A program made the position numbers and the translations under genes. DNA of 64,000 nucleotides from JAJEFO01 sp965221845 (lineage in GTDB: Bacteria; Pseudomonadota; Alphaproteobacteria; Rhodobacterales; Rhodobacteraceae), in the NCBI GenBank assembly GCA_965221845.1, contig OZ244919.1:1240001-1304000 (forward strand), in the 5' to 3' direction. Below, piece after piece: positions 26,965-35,938 of this stretch (within the stretch, counting starts at the first letter, position 1; each line of letters starts with the position of its first letter). The notes beneath the pieces are model-generated. The model made no database searches, was not told the DNA's origin, and saw only the letters and a list, made by a program, of their open reading frames with translations.

Positions 26965-28134
26965 ATGACGGCCTTCTGTTCCCCGCTGCAACTGAACGGG
27001 AGAACAGGCCGATGGCATCAGCAAACCTCACCGACGCCCGAATCAAGGCGCTCAAGCCCCCGCAAGTCCGCCCGTGACATCCGCAACGGAAAGCTGAAAG
27101 GATTTGGCGTCCGGGTGCTGCCGTCCGGCCGCAAGCGGTTCTTCCTGCACTGCCAGCATGGTGGGGAACGCATCTGGAAGATCGTCGGCGACGCCGCCGA
27201 GATGGACGCAAACAAGGCGCGGGCTCGGGCCACCGCGATGCTGGCCGCAATCAGGAACGAAGGCCCCTTGCCCGCCTCGCCCGAGGACACGGTCTTCGAG
27301 GCCGTCGCGGAAGCGACCTTCCGCAGGCACGAGCGGATCTGGAAGCCAAGGACGCTGAAGGTGAACCGAGGCTACCTGCGCAAGCAGATCCTGCCCCGCT
27401 TCGCCGGCCGCCAGATCGCGGAGATCGCCCGGCAGGACGTCGTGCACTGGTTCGCGTCGCTTCGCGCGACTCCGGTCGCGGCGGACCGGTCGATGCCGGT
27501 CCTGTCGGTGATCATGCGCGAGGCCGAGCGCATGGGCTTCCGGGAGGAGGGGTCCAATCCCTGCCGCGGCATCCGCCGCTACCGGCGCAAGGGCCGGGAG
27601 CGCTTCCTGTCCGACGCGGAAATCCGGTCCCTCGCAGCATGCCTCGACGCCAGCGAGGGCGCCCGGCCCCTGAAGGTCGCGGCGATCCGGCTTCTCATGC
27701 TGACCGGCTGCCGCAAGTCGGAGATCCTGACGCTGCGATGGACGGACTGCCGGGAGGGCGCCCTGTTCCTCCGGGACAGCAAGACCGGCCCGCGGACAGT
27801 CTGGCTGTCTTGCGCCGCCGAGCGCGTTCTCGACGGGATCGCGCGGACTTCGCCCTGGGTCTTTCCGGCGGCGCGGGGCGACGGTCCGCGCCCCGCGCCA
27901 TGGCTGGACGCCCTCTGGTTCGGAGTGCGCGAGGAGGCGGACCTCGGCGACGTCCGCCTTCACGACCTTCGTCATTCCTATGCGTCCTTCGGGCTGCGGC
28001 GCGGCGAGAGCGTCACCGCCATCGCGCAGCTGCTTGGTCACCTCTCCGCAACGACCACCCTGAAGTACACGCATCCCGCGGACACGATGGCCGCCGACGC
28101 CGCCGCGACCGTCGGCGCAATCCTGGGGGGCTGA
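26965..28134 (+). CDS. Tyrosine recombinase/integrase 1 (N-terminus frameshifted)
   Basis: The catalytic domain has all usual residues: R in TGCRKSEIL, K in DSKTGPRT, H-x2-R in LHDLRHSYAS, H in LLGHLS and Y in LKYTHP. A natural start would be ATG 27012 (MASANLTDARIKALKP), but a run of five C at 27057-27061, one more than needed, throws that frame off before the DUF4102-like segment SARDIRNGKLKGFGVRVLPS. The open frame instead begins at 26965 with unrelated residues. It may be translated from an internal start or be inactive. It precedes integrase 2 by 3 nt, so the two are probably cotranscribed. Confidence 0.75.
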   Translation: MTAFCSPLQLNGRTGRWHQQTSPTPESRRSSPRKSARDIRNGKLKGFGVRVLPSGRKRFFLHCQHGGERIWKIVGDAAEMDANKARARATAMLAAIRNEGPLPASPEDTVFEAVAEATFRRHERIWKPRTLKVNRGYLRKQILPRFAGRQIAEIARQDVVHWFASLRATPVAADRSMPVLSVIMREAERMGFREEGSNPCRGIRRYRRKGRERFLSDAEIRSLAACLDASEGARPLKVAAIRLLMLTGCRKSEILTLRWTDCREGALFLRDSKTGPRTVWLSCAAERVLDGIARTSPWVFPAARGDGPRPAPWLDALWFGVREEADLGDVRLHDLRHSYASFGLRRGESVTAIAQLLGHLSATTTLKYTHPADTMAADAAATVGAILGG

Positions 28135-28137
28135 ACG

Positions 28138-29289
28138 ATGGCGACACGGAAGCGCGCACGGCTCACGGACGCGGGCATCGCCCGTCTCCGCCCGCAGGAG
28201 CGGGAGTTCACCGTCTGGGACAGCCGCGTCCAAGGACTCGGCGTGCGCGTGCGTCCGAACGGAGGCAGCAGCTACGTTCTCATCCGGACAGTCGGCGGCC
28301 GCACGAGGCGAACCTCTCTCGGCGCGACCGCGTCGAAAGGCGTCGACGAAGTCCGGCAGGAGTGCCTGACGATCCAGGCCGGGGCGGGAAGCGAGGCTCC
28401 GGAGGCAACGGCTCGGAAGGCACCGCTGTTCCGCGACTTCGTCGCCGGTCCGTGGCACGAGGCGCATCTCTCGCACTGCAAGCCCTCGACCCGGAGGTCC
28501 GTCGGCTACGTCCTCTCGGCCCGGCTCCTGCCCGCCTTCGGCGCGACGGAATTGGACCGCATCACCGCGACGCAGGTCGAACGCTGGTTCGACCGCTACA
28601 GCCGGGACGCCCCGGGCGGCGCGAACAGGGCGATCGATCTCCTGCGGCAGATCCTGAACTTCGGGATCGCATGCGGCCACCTGGAGACGAATCCGACGCG
28701 CGGCGTCAGGAGGAACCGACGGACCCCGATGACCCGCTTCCTGTCCCGCGACGAGATCCGGCGCCTGCACGAGACGCTCGACGCCGCGTCCTTGCGCGGA
28801 CCGTCCCAGCGACAGCAGGCCGACGTGATACGGCTGCTCATGCTCACCGGATGCCGCAAGGGGGAGATCGTCGGCCTGCGCTGGTCCGAGGTCGACGGCG
28901 GCATGCTCATGCTCGCCGACAGCAAGACCGGACCGAGAAAGGTGCACCTGAACCCTCAGGCCCGGGCCGTCCTCGACCGCCAGCCGCGCGGGCCAGGGCC
29001 GTACGTGTTTCCCTCTCCCGACAGTCCCGGCCGCGACACCCTCGGCCTCTGGCTCCGGGTCCGCAGGGAGGCTGGCATCGAGGACGTGCGCCTTCACGAC
29101 CTTCGACACAACTATGCCTCGCATGCGGTCATGAACGGCGTGCCGGTGCCGGTGGTCTCCCGGCTCCTCGGTCACCGGAGCGAAAGAATGACCCTGCGCT
29201 ACGTCCATCTCGGTGACCGGGACGTCCGTGCCGCGGCGGAGCGGATCGGGGAGGGGATGGCCGCCTTGATGAATGGCGGCGCCTCCTGA
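28138..29289 (+). CDS. Tyrosine recombinase/integrase 2
   Basis: 383 residues. An N-terminal DUF4102-like arm-binding domain (FTVWDSRVQGLGVRVRPNG) precedes a core-binding SAM-like domain and a catalytic domain with R240 (TGCRKGE), K263 (DSKTGP), H320/R323 (HDLRHNYAS), H346 (LLGHRS) and Y355 (LRYVHL). It is intact. It begins 3 nt after integrase 1. Such integrases insert genomic islands, often at tRNA genes, but no tRNA or att repeat could be found by eye. The neighbouring two-gene unit at 29525-33585 is a plausible island cargo. Confidence 0.9.
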   Translation: MATRKRARLTDAGIARLRPQEREFTVWDSRVQGLGVRVRPNGGSSYVLIRTVGGRTRRTSLGATASKGVDEVRQECLTIQAGAGSEAPEATARKAPLFRDFVAGPWHEAHLSHCKPSTRRSVGYVLSARLLPAFGATELDRITATQVERWFDRYSRDAPGGANRAIDLLRQILNFGIACGHLETNPTRGVRRNRRTPMTRFLSRDEIRRLHETLDAASLRGPSQRQQADVIRLLMLTGCRKGEIVGLRWSEVDGGMLMLADSKTGPRKVHLNPQARAVLDRQPRGPGPYVFPSPDSPGRDTLGLWLRVRREAGIEDVRLHDLRHNYASHAVMNGVPVPVVSRLLGHRSERMTLRYVHLGDRDVRAAAERIGEGMAALMNGGAS

Positions 29290-29524
29290 GGCAACGGCAA
29301 CGGGCAGGAGCGAATTTTCTCCACTCCTTACATCAACCGACCGTTCTTTCGATGCTGTCGTAACGCCACAGCACTACGTTGCAGCGTTCGAACTCTTGCT
29401 CGTCAAGTGGCTTTGGAATTTGCATTGGAGTCATCTTGATAATGTGGTCAGTCTATGTGTTGTTCGACAGTCTCGCCATGGGTTTACTGCCTTTGTCTCC
29501 CAACTCACTTGCGGCCGACGCAAA

Positions 29525-31114
29525 TTAACCTGCAAAGTAGCCATCTTCCTGGCTCGCAACCAAAGCCGACTGAACTGCAAGCGAAAGCAATGTCACTAGG
29601 CGATCTTCCGTCACGGTCGGCTCCCATGGCTTCCCGACAAGCGCTTCGAGGCCGGTATCCTCGATCGTGAGGCGCAAACGCTGGTTCTGCCCATCAAACC
29701 GGTTCACTGCGGTCGCGAGGTGCTGGCTGATGACCATCGATTCCAGAATGAACTGGAAAGCTTCGCGCACTGACACCTTGCCTAGACCGACAAGCCGACA
29801 CCGCAGGTCTTCCAGAGACAAACGAACTGGACCGCCATGCCCTGCCAGGCGAGCGTCATCGCCTGAAACACCAGCGTAGGTCACACAGAGCAGTATCCCG
29901 GCGAAAGAGAATTGAGCGTAGGCAGGGTCGCTGTTCTTGAATCGCTCTTGAATTGAATCGATCAATTCGAAGGGGTCTGAAAGGCGCTCTTCCTGAACGG
30001 CCTGAATGAAGCCATTGATATCGCTGGCCTGCTCATCAAGTGTGGCGATCATCGCGTCTAGCGTTTCTATTCCTTCAAGACCGTGCTCATGACCATCCCA
30101 ATCAGTGCTGAAGCGTTCAGCCATGGCAGACGTTTCGGTGACCCGGCCTTCGAGAATGCTGCCTTCACACCATGAGAGCAGGCACTCCATCGAAAGGCGC
30201 TGAAGTTGCCGGATCTGCAGCGTGAGCCAGTTGTTGCGAACAGCAACCAGCACTTCGGGCGGATCATATGGCTTGCCATCGTTCGACACGGACAGTGCCA
30301 TGCCACTTCGAATTTCGTGGGCGTCGACCGCCGAAGAGCATTGGTTCAGGTGGTGGATGGCAAGAGCAAGAGTTGTACTTCTCCTGCCGATCAGGGTCTT
30401 TGTGTTACCGACTTCATCCGCTGAAAAGAGAGCGGACGCGAAGGCTTCCCTTTCGCCTTCGGTGATCTCTTCGGGCGACCATAGTTCCCACAGGGCCACC
30501 GCGTCATCTTCGCTTGCCGTGACTGCTTCAAGCGTCGCAAGCAGCCTGTCATAGAGTTCCTGATCCTGGCGTAGCTGTGCGTCCAATGCTTCTGCCAAGC
30601 GAGTTCCGGCTCCCGTTGTGCGGAAGAACCCTGTGTAGTCTGGTACAGGCATCAGAAACCCGAGACCGGTCACGGTCTTTGAGGCGGGACCGTACCAAAG
30701 AGCGGCAATTAGGCTTGTGGAAGCTTGGACACGCTTCCAGTCCTTGAATGCCAACGGCACCCGGCCATCGCTTGAAGGCTTGGGTGGTACAGCCCCTGTA
30801 CCCGGAACGCGACCGCTCGTTTCGTGAAGCTTGGCACCCCAGGAAAAGAGAACTTCAATTCTCTCTCTGAACCGGTCGATTTCATCGCGTGACGGCTCCT
30901 CTACCCCGGATGCGGCACAGAGATCGTGGAACTTCCAAAACACCCAAGACATCAGGGAGAACGGCCGAATGTAGTCCGTCACGTTGTTGATCGACGGGAT
31001 CATTTCGGCCATCATGTCCAAGTTCACCTGGCGCAGCCCGAGAAAATCGACACCGCTGTTCTCGCCGATGCGTTGCGGGAGGAAGAAGGGATGGTCAGGT
31101 GAGTGAATTGTCAT
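29525..31114 (-). CDS. Unknown partner of the PLD-family protein, candidate defence gene
   Basis: 529 residues, mostly helical, without a catalytic motif I can name. It starts MTIHSPDHPFFLPQRIGE and then GVDFLGLRQVNLDMMAEM, INNVTDYIRPFSLMSWVFWK. The region has lower GC than the chromosomal core. ATG 31114 overlaps the stop of the upstream PLD gene (ATGA at 31111-31114), so the two products are probably made together and interact. It is convergent with the tandem integrases, 235 bp away. A structural or sensor role in a two-component defence or DNA-handling system is inference from context. Confidence 0.75.
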   Translation of the reverse strand: MTIHSPDHPFFLPQRIGENSGVDFLGLRQVNLDMMAEMIPSINNVTDYIRPFSLMSWVFWKFHDLCAASGVEEPSRDEIDRFRERIEVLFSWGAKLHETSGRVPGTGAVPPKPSSDGRVPLAFKDWKRVQASTSLIAALWYGPASKTVTGLGFLMPVPDYTGFFRTTGAGTRLAEALDAQLRQDQELYDRLLATLEAVTASEDDAVALWELWSPEEITEGEREAFASALFSADEVGNTKTLIGRRSTTLALAIHHLNQCSSAVDAHEIRSGMALSVSNDGKPYDPPEVLVAVRNNWLTLQIRQLQRLSMECLLSWCEGSILEGRVTETSAMAERFSTDWDGHEHGLEGIETLDAMIATLDEQASDINGFIQAVQEERLSDPFELIDSIQERFKNSDPAYAQFSFAGILLCVTYAGVSGDDARLAGHGGPVRLSLEDLRCRLVGLGKVSVREAFQFILESMVISQHLATAVNRFDGQNQRLRLTIEDTGLEALVGKPWEPTVTEDRLVTLLSLAVQSALVASQEDGYFAG

Positions 31115-33585
31115 GGCAGGACGTTCAGTGAGAATTTCTTGCATTGTATGCAGTGCCCTATGCGCTCCTTGCGAAAAATTGCCAATTCCTGCTTCGGGAA
31201 TTGAGCGTAGCAGTGGCTGCAAGATTCGTAGCTCGGTATCGTCTTGACGATGCGCTTTTGCCAAGCCGACCGATGCATTGACTCATGAAGCCTCTTTCCG
31301 GTATTTGACTGGAATACCTCCCATTCGGCGGGCACAGCCTTTCCTTCCGACAGCAATCGCAAGGCCTCTTCCAGTTGCTGGCGGCGCGTCCTCTTGGCGA
31401 GCACGCGTTCGAGCGCAGTGCGCAAGTCAATGTTGTCGTCCCCTTGCTTGAGTGCCGCTGCGAATCCTTGATGGCTGTCTTCGATCAACGCGGCCAATGC
31501 GAAAGCATGATCAACAGGCCCGCCAAAGAACTTCTCAAGGTCATCGTGCAAGGCAACGAATTGATCGGAGTTTCCTACTTCCGACAACAAAGCCGCGCGG
31601 ATGGCCGCTGATGTCACGAAGTGCTGGGAAAGCTCAGTTACTGTGTCTTGCGGCACCGTCACATTCTGAGCTGATCGCCTGATCCAGCTTCCCATGAATT
31701 CGAACGCCCCATCGATGTCTTCGAGTCGATGCAGCCGCATCCACATCCCGATTTCGAGCTGGATTGTCAGCAAGCCGCGCAGCCTGTCGGGGTGCTCCGC
31801 ACAACCCTCGACCAATGTGTTTATGGCGCATTCGAAATCCTGAAGGCCAAGGCTATGGGCAATCCGTTCGGGAGTTTGCCGCTGCACTTCGTCTTCTGCC
31901 AGAACGGCAGAGCCAAGAGCGGCTCGCATCGCCATGGTCCGAGAGCTTTCGTGACTAAGAAACATGCGCCTTAGTCGCGCGAGCGCCGTATCAAAGCGAT
32001 CTTCGGTCGACGAGCCCAACCCGACTATGGGGATCGCACCTTCAGGAAGGTCTGCCAAGGGAGCGAGTTCCTGAAGGCTGACACGAACCGTGCCTGATGC
32101 GGTGTCATCAGATGCCTTAGACGCTCTGCCTTCGTCATCTTTGAGAATCGGCAGATTGAAGACGCGCAAGTGCTTTTCGGCGAACACGCTCAAATAGTCG
32201 AGCAGCGCCCGGATGTCATCGTCGCTGCCCTCGCGTCTCATCAAGCGGCTCATGGTTCCGGCCGTCAGCCTGCGACGCGCACCAACGCCAAGCAGCATTT
32301 CATTATGAACCCAGCCGCGGGCCTCGCGCCCGTCACGTTGCAAGACGATCTGCAGCGCAGGCGACTCCCCGAATGCTTCAAGCGCCTCATTTACGACAGA
32401 GAATGCACCATCATTTCCGAGCATTGCTTCTCCGTCGTGGGATTTGCCGTCGGCCTGAACGACGCGGAAGAACCATGCTCCACCGACGTCCTGAAGGCTG
32501 ATCAGCTGACCGTGGAGCCGCCCGGGATCGTTTCGATCAAAGCTCGCATAGACGATTTCGGACTGCCCAAGCCCTGATGGAAGGGGTTTCGCGGGCTCAA
32601 AACTGGGCGAGCTGCAACTCGCCCAATCAAGAGCGCTTTCCGAATTTCGGACTCTGCGCAGTACACCAAGCTCAACATTGTCGGTCGTCGCAAGCGCCTT
32701 CCTCGTTGCGTTGAAGCTGCCAGTCAACAGCAGCGTCTCGTCCGGGAACACACATTCGATCCACTTCGCATGGACGAAGCGCTTTCCGCCGATCTTCGGC
32801 CTTTGCGCCAGAACGGCGCGCGGCCACTCTTCAGCTTCGGCGAACGGGAACGGGCTCTTGTCTTCGTCGGTAACTGCCACGACCCCGGTTTCAGCATCCA
32901 TTGTTTCGAGAAACGATCGCACCGCTTCTCCGTGCCGATCGTGGTAAGGCGAGACAACCTTCACACAGCCACACGCACCCAACCCGGCCGCTGCTTCGCC
33001 GAGTTGCTCGATGCCTGATCGCTCGATCGAGTGGATCAGGCGAACAGGTGTGTCCGAATTGTCCACACCGCGTGCCGCAGCTTCCGAGGCGCGACCCGCG
33101 AAATCACCGATCCAATCCCGACGGGCAATCCTGACACTTGGGCTAGCGCCCAGCGTCTTGAGGAACGCTACGAAATCAGAATATGCAGTTGCGTGCTCGC
33201 TCGGAAGAAGAGCTTCGAAAACTTCGGCATTTCGCCCATGACCCCCGAAAGTCACGTTACCGCTGCCAACGAGGAGGACTTGCTCTTCGTCTGAACACAA
33301 GTAGATGCACTTGGGATGGAATACGCCACTCGGCAGGCCGACAGGAACAATTCTGTATTCCTGTCCGACACGCATGGAACGGCGTTCGAGGAGTGAAGAA
33401 CGATATCCCTGGGCATCACAAACGAGCCAAATGTCATCGCATCCTTGCTGCAAGAGCGGGCGCAAGACTTCTGATTCGAAGTAACTCAGGCTCAGCGCAT
33501 ATGTCGTGAAGAGCGCATGCTTCCAGCGCGACGCTGACAGAAACTCAGCAATGGTTGGAGCATGTCCTTCTATTTTGGAGCTCAT
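31111..33585 (-). CDS. PLD-superfamily nuclease-like protein with C-terminal zinc ribbon
   Basis: 824 residues. Two PLD-type half-sites are visible: HPK at 90-92 with LLVGSGNVTFGG at 105-116, and HAK at 272-274 with LLTGSFNATRKALAT at 287-300 followed by NVELG. These correspond to the HxK...GS/N pattern of the phospholipase D/nuclease fold; the D residues of canonical HKD are not obvious. The long C-terminal half is helical and ends in a zinc ribbon (CSHC ... HCIQC). ATG 33585 (MSSKIEGH) has GAGGA upstream. It is first gene of a two-gene operon. Likely acts on nucleic acid. No named defence system matched from memory. Confidence 0.8.
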   Translation of the reverse strand: MSSKIEGHAPTIAEFLSASRWKHALFTTYALSLSYFESEVLRPLLQQGCDDIWLVCDAQGYRSSLLERRSMRVGQEYRIVPVGLPSGVFHPKCIYLCSDEEQVLLVGSGNVTFGGHGRNAEVFEALLPSEHATAYSDFVAFLKTLGASPSVRIARRDWIGDFAGRASEAAARGVDNSDTPVRLIHSIERSGIEQLGEAAAGLGACGCVKVVSPYHDRHGEAVRSFLETMDAETGVVAVTDEDKSPFPFAEAEEWPRAVLAQRPKIGGKRFVHAKWIECVFPDETLLLTGSFNATRKALATTDNVELGVLRRVRNSESALDWASCSSPSFEPAKPLPSGLGQSEIVYASFDRNDPGRLHGQLISLQDVGGAWFFRVVQADGKSHDGEAMLGNDGAFSVVNEALEAFGESPALQIVLQRDGREARGWVHNEMLLGVGARRRLTAGTMSRLMRREGSDDDIRALLDYLSVFAEKHLRVFNLPILKDDEGRASKASDDTASGTVRVSLQELAPLADLPEGAIPIVGLGSSTEDRFDTALARLRRMFLSHESSRTMAMRAALGSAVLAEDEVQRQTPERIAHSLGLQDFECAINTLVEGCAEHPDRLRGLLTIQLEIGMWMRLHRLEDIDGAFEFMGSWIRRSAQNVTVPQDTVTELSQHFVTSAAIRAALLSEVGNSDQFVALHDDLEKFFGGPVDHAFALAALIEDSHQGFAAALKQGDDNIDLRTALERVLAKRTRRQQLEEALRLLSEGKAVPAEWEVFQSNTGKRLHESMHRSAWQKRIVKTIPSYESCSHCYAQFPKQELAIFRKERIGHCIQCKKFSLNVLP

Positions 33586-33956
33586 CTGCCATATCCTCAA
33601 CGTGCCTTCGATCAAGCAAAATGGCGGAGCAAAACTCTTCCACGGGCAACCAAGGCGCAGGTCACTTACGGGTTTGGCGAGAGCTTCGCAACCGGCAAGG
33701 CAAACTCGTCAACCTTGTTGACCCAAAAGGAGAGTACCGCAAAGTGAGGGCCTTGCGCTGTCCGTAACGGGCTGAAAAGGCGCCGGTTTTCCGGGGCCGG
33801 AATCTTTCCTCACCCGGCCTTGCGTGATTCGCGCCGCCTTTCGGTCGTTTTCCGGCGCCGTACCGTCGCTATCCGGCATGGGGCCGCATCCGACCGCCCG
33901 GCCCCGGGAGGCGGCGCGCCGCGGCGTCGCCGGGCGTTCCCGGAATATGGGCCCGG
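33586..33956. other. Intergenic, no gene seen
   Basis: 371 bp between the PLD operon start and the IS1182-like transposase frame. The part next to 33585 should hold the operon's promoter. The GC-rich right part probably belongs to the transposon's left end, but no inverted repeat was found. Confidence 0.4.
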
Positions 33957-35465
33957 ATGGGGTGGGTGCCACATGGTATGGGTGAATCACCAGGACAGAC
34001 CCCATCCGCGCGGAGGCGGCACCATGGCACCCGCATCCAGGATGCCCTTTTCCCGGGACGGTGCCGGGAGGCTTCCGGCCCGAGGCGCCTGGAGCCCGCC
34101 CCCGGCACCCTGCCCGGCGGCCCGCTGCCGGGGGAACTGCCGGAACGCCGGGGCGCCGGCCGCGACGGCTGTCCCGTGGAGGCCATGTGGCGGGCCACCG
34201 TCGCCGGCGTGGTCCTGCGGCATGAACCGATCGGATCCCTGATCCGCGGGCGCCGGCGCGACCCGGCGCTTCCGGACATCCGCGGGTCCGGCCCGCTGCC
34301 CGGGGCGGTGCGGGCCGGCGACGGCACGGCGCGGATGGTGGACGCGGCGCCGGACCCGTGGAACCTCACGCGCTTCCTCCCGGCCCTGACCGGGGTGGAG
34401 GAGGATCCCGGGCCGGTGTCGGGGATGGGGAGCGCGACGCGCACGGCGCTGATGGCGGAGCTTCCCGGCTCCGGGCGGCGTCCCGGCCATGACGGCAAGG
34501 CCATCGCGGGCCACTCCACCGGCCGGAAGGACGGCGGGGCCGGCAGGACCCCCGGCCCCGGCGCGGCCCGGGGCAGGCACGGGACGGCCGGTGCCGGCGC
34601 GAAGACGGGCAGGCCCCGGAGGAAAGTGAAGGGCCGGTCCGGGTACACGCCGCACGTCATCGCCGGCACCACCTGCGGGATCCCGGTCGGGATATCCGTC
34701 CAGCCGGCCCCGGTGCCGGAGGCCGGGGAACCGGAGCGGATGTCCGGCAGTCTGATGGCGGAGGCGCCGGACCTGGCCGGGAGGCGCGGGACGTCCAGCG
34801 CCGGCCGCGGCCCCGGCAGCGGGCCGCTGGAGAGGACGTTCCGGGACGGATGGGAGACAAGGCCGGCCATCGACACGCGCCTGATGTGGAGCGCGGAGAA
34901 GAGGGAGCCCGGCTACGATCCCCCGGTCCCGATCACCCGCCCGCCGGACCCGGAGCGCGCCGACACGACCGTCCACGGCGGGCGCGGCGGGCCGTTCCGC
35001 GCCTGTCCGGAGACGGGCGGGCGGAGGGACATGGCTTTCGAGGGCTTCGGGCGCGACCGGCAGACGCCCGGATACCGCTGCCCGGCGGCGGCGTACGGGT
35101 TCGGATGCCAGGGACGCGCCGCCTGCCCCAGGATGGGCGGCGGCAAGGCCGGTGACCACCGACGCGCCGTGCGCGTCCCGCCCGCGGACCCCGACACCGG
35201 CCGGCGCGTGTTCACGCCGGTCCCGTGGGGCAGCCCGGCCTGGCGGAAAGACTGCAGCCGCCGCAGCGCCCCGGAGCGGACCAACGCCCGCGTCGACCGC
35301 GTTCACGGAATGGGGACGCACCTCATCCGCGGCCCCGGCAGGATGTCGCCGCGCCGCGGCCCCCTCGCCCCCGTCATGATGGCCATGGCGCCCGGACACG
35401 TCCGGGCCGGACGCCCGGAAATGATGCGCCCGCCGGTCAGGGTGCCCATACCCGGGGCGGCCTGA
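33957..35465 (+). CDS. IS1182-like DDE transposase, probably inactive
   Basis: An open frame of 502 residues. The family pattern is readable from about residue 72: VEAMWRATVAGVVLRHEPIG, PGHDGKAIAGHSTGR (first D), PAIDTRLMWSAEKREPGYDP, RADTTVHGG, FGRDRQTPGYRCPAAAYGFG, PWGSPAWRKDCSRRSAPERT and the C-terminal MMAMAPGHVRAGRPE. The N-terminal 70 residues do not fit, suggesting an early frameshift. The second D region is degraded (SAGRGPGSGPL in place of SADRGxD). So the gene is nearly whole but probably dead. Confidence 0.6.
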   Translation: MGWVPHGMGESPGQTPSARRRHHGTRIQDALFPGRCREASGPRRLEPAPGTLPGGPLPGELPERRGAGRDGCPVEAMWRATVAGVVLRHEPIGSLIRGRRRDPALPDIRGSGPLPGAVRAGDGTARMVDAAPDPWNLTRFLPALTGVEEDPGPVSGMGSATRTALMAELPGSGRRPGHDGKAIAGHSTGRKDGGAGRTPGPGAARGRHGTAGAGAKTGRPRRKVKGRSGYTPHVIAGTTCGIPVGISVQPAPVPEAGEPERMSGSLMAEAPDLAGRRGTSSAGRGPGSGPLERTFRDGWETRPAIDTRLMWSAEKREPGYDPPVPITRPPDPERADTTVHGGRGGPFRACPETGGRRDMAFEGFGRDRQTPGYRCPAAAYGFGCQGRAACPRMGGGKAGDHRRAVRVPPADPDTGRRVFTPVPWGSPAWRKDCSRRSAPERTNARVDRVHGMGTHLIRGPGRMSPRRGPLAPVMMAMAPGHVRAGRPEMMRPPVRVPIPGAA

Positions 35466-35938
35466 CGCCGCACCCCGACAGCCGGAAGGGACAGCCGGAC
35501 CCGGCGCCGGGTGGCCCGGCGTGCCCGGGATTCCGTCCGGACCGCCAGAATGTCGCGGCCGACGGCGCTGGGGTGCCGGAACGGCCCTTCCGGCAGGGAT
35601 TCCGGTGCCTGACAGCATGCGGACCAGGCCGGCAGCCGCTGTGGCCGGGTGCTGATATCGACGGCGCTGGCCCAAAAAACCCTGCAGCGCAATCGCCTCT
35701 TGTTCTGGCGTGACTTCCAGATGAACTGGCCAATGTCGTGACCGCGAACGTCCTCCCGCGCGACCGGCGCATGTGGGAGGACAGGTCGGCGGCCAACGCC
35801 GCCTGACGCCCGGCGCCGGGCGGACCGACCGGCCGGCCGCGCCCCGCGGCCGGCCCGCCTGCCCCTGCCCGCGCGGCGCCCGCCGGTGGAAAGCGGTGTG
35901 CAGAACCCGGCTCCGGTGGCCCGGAAAACGAACCCCCG
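35466..35938. other. Intergenic, no gene seen
   Basis: 473 bp between the IS1182-like gene and IS30 copy 2. Short GC-rich frames only. Part may be the right end of the IS1182-like element. Confidence 0.4.

Noticed and set aside
27052..29208. A 718-codon minus-strand frame opposite the integrases
   Set aside because: Shadow of two well-supported integrase genes.
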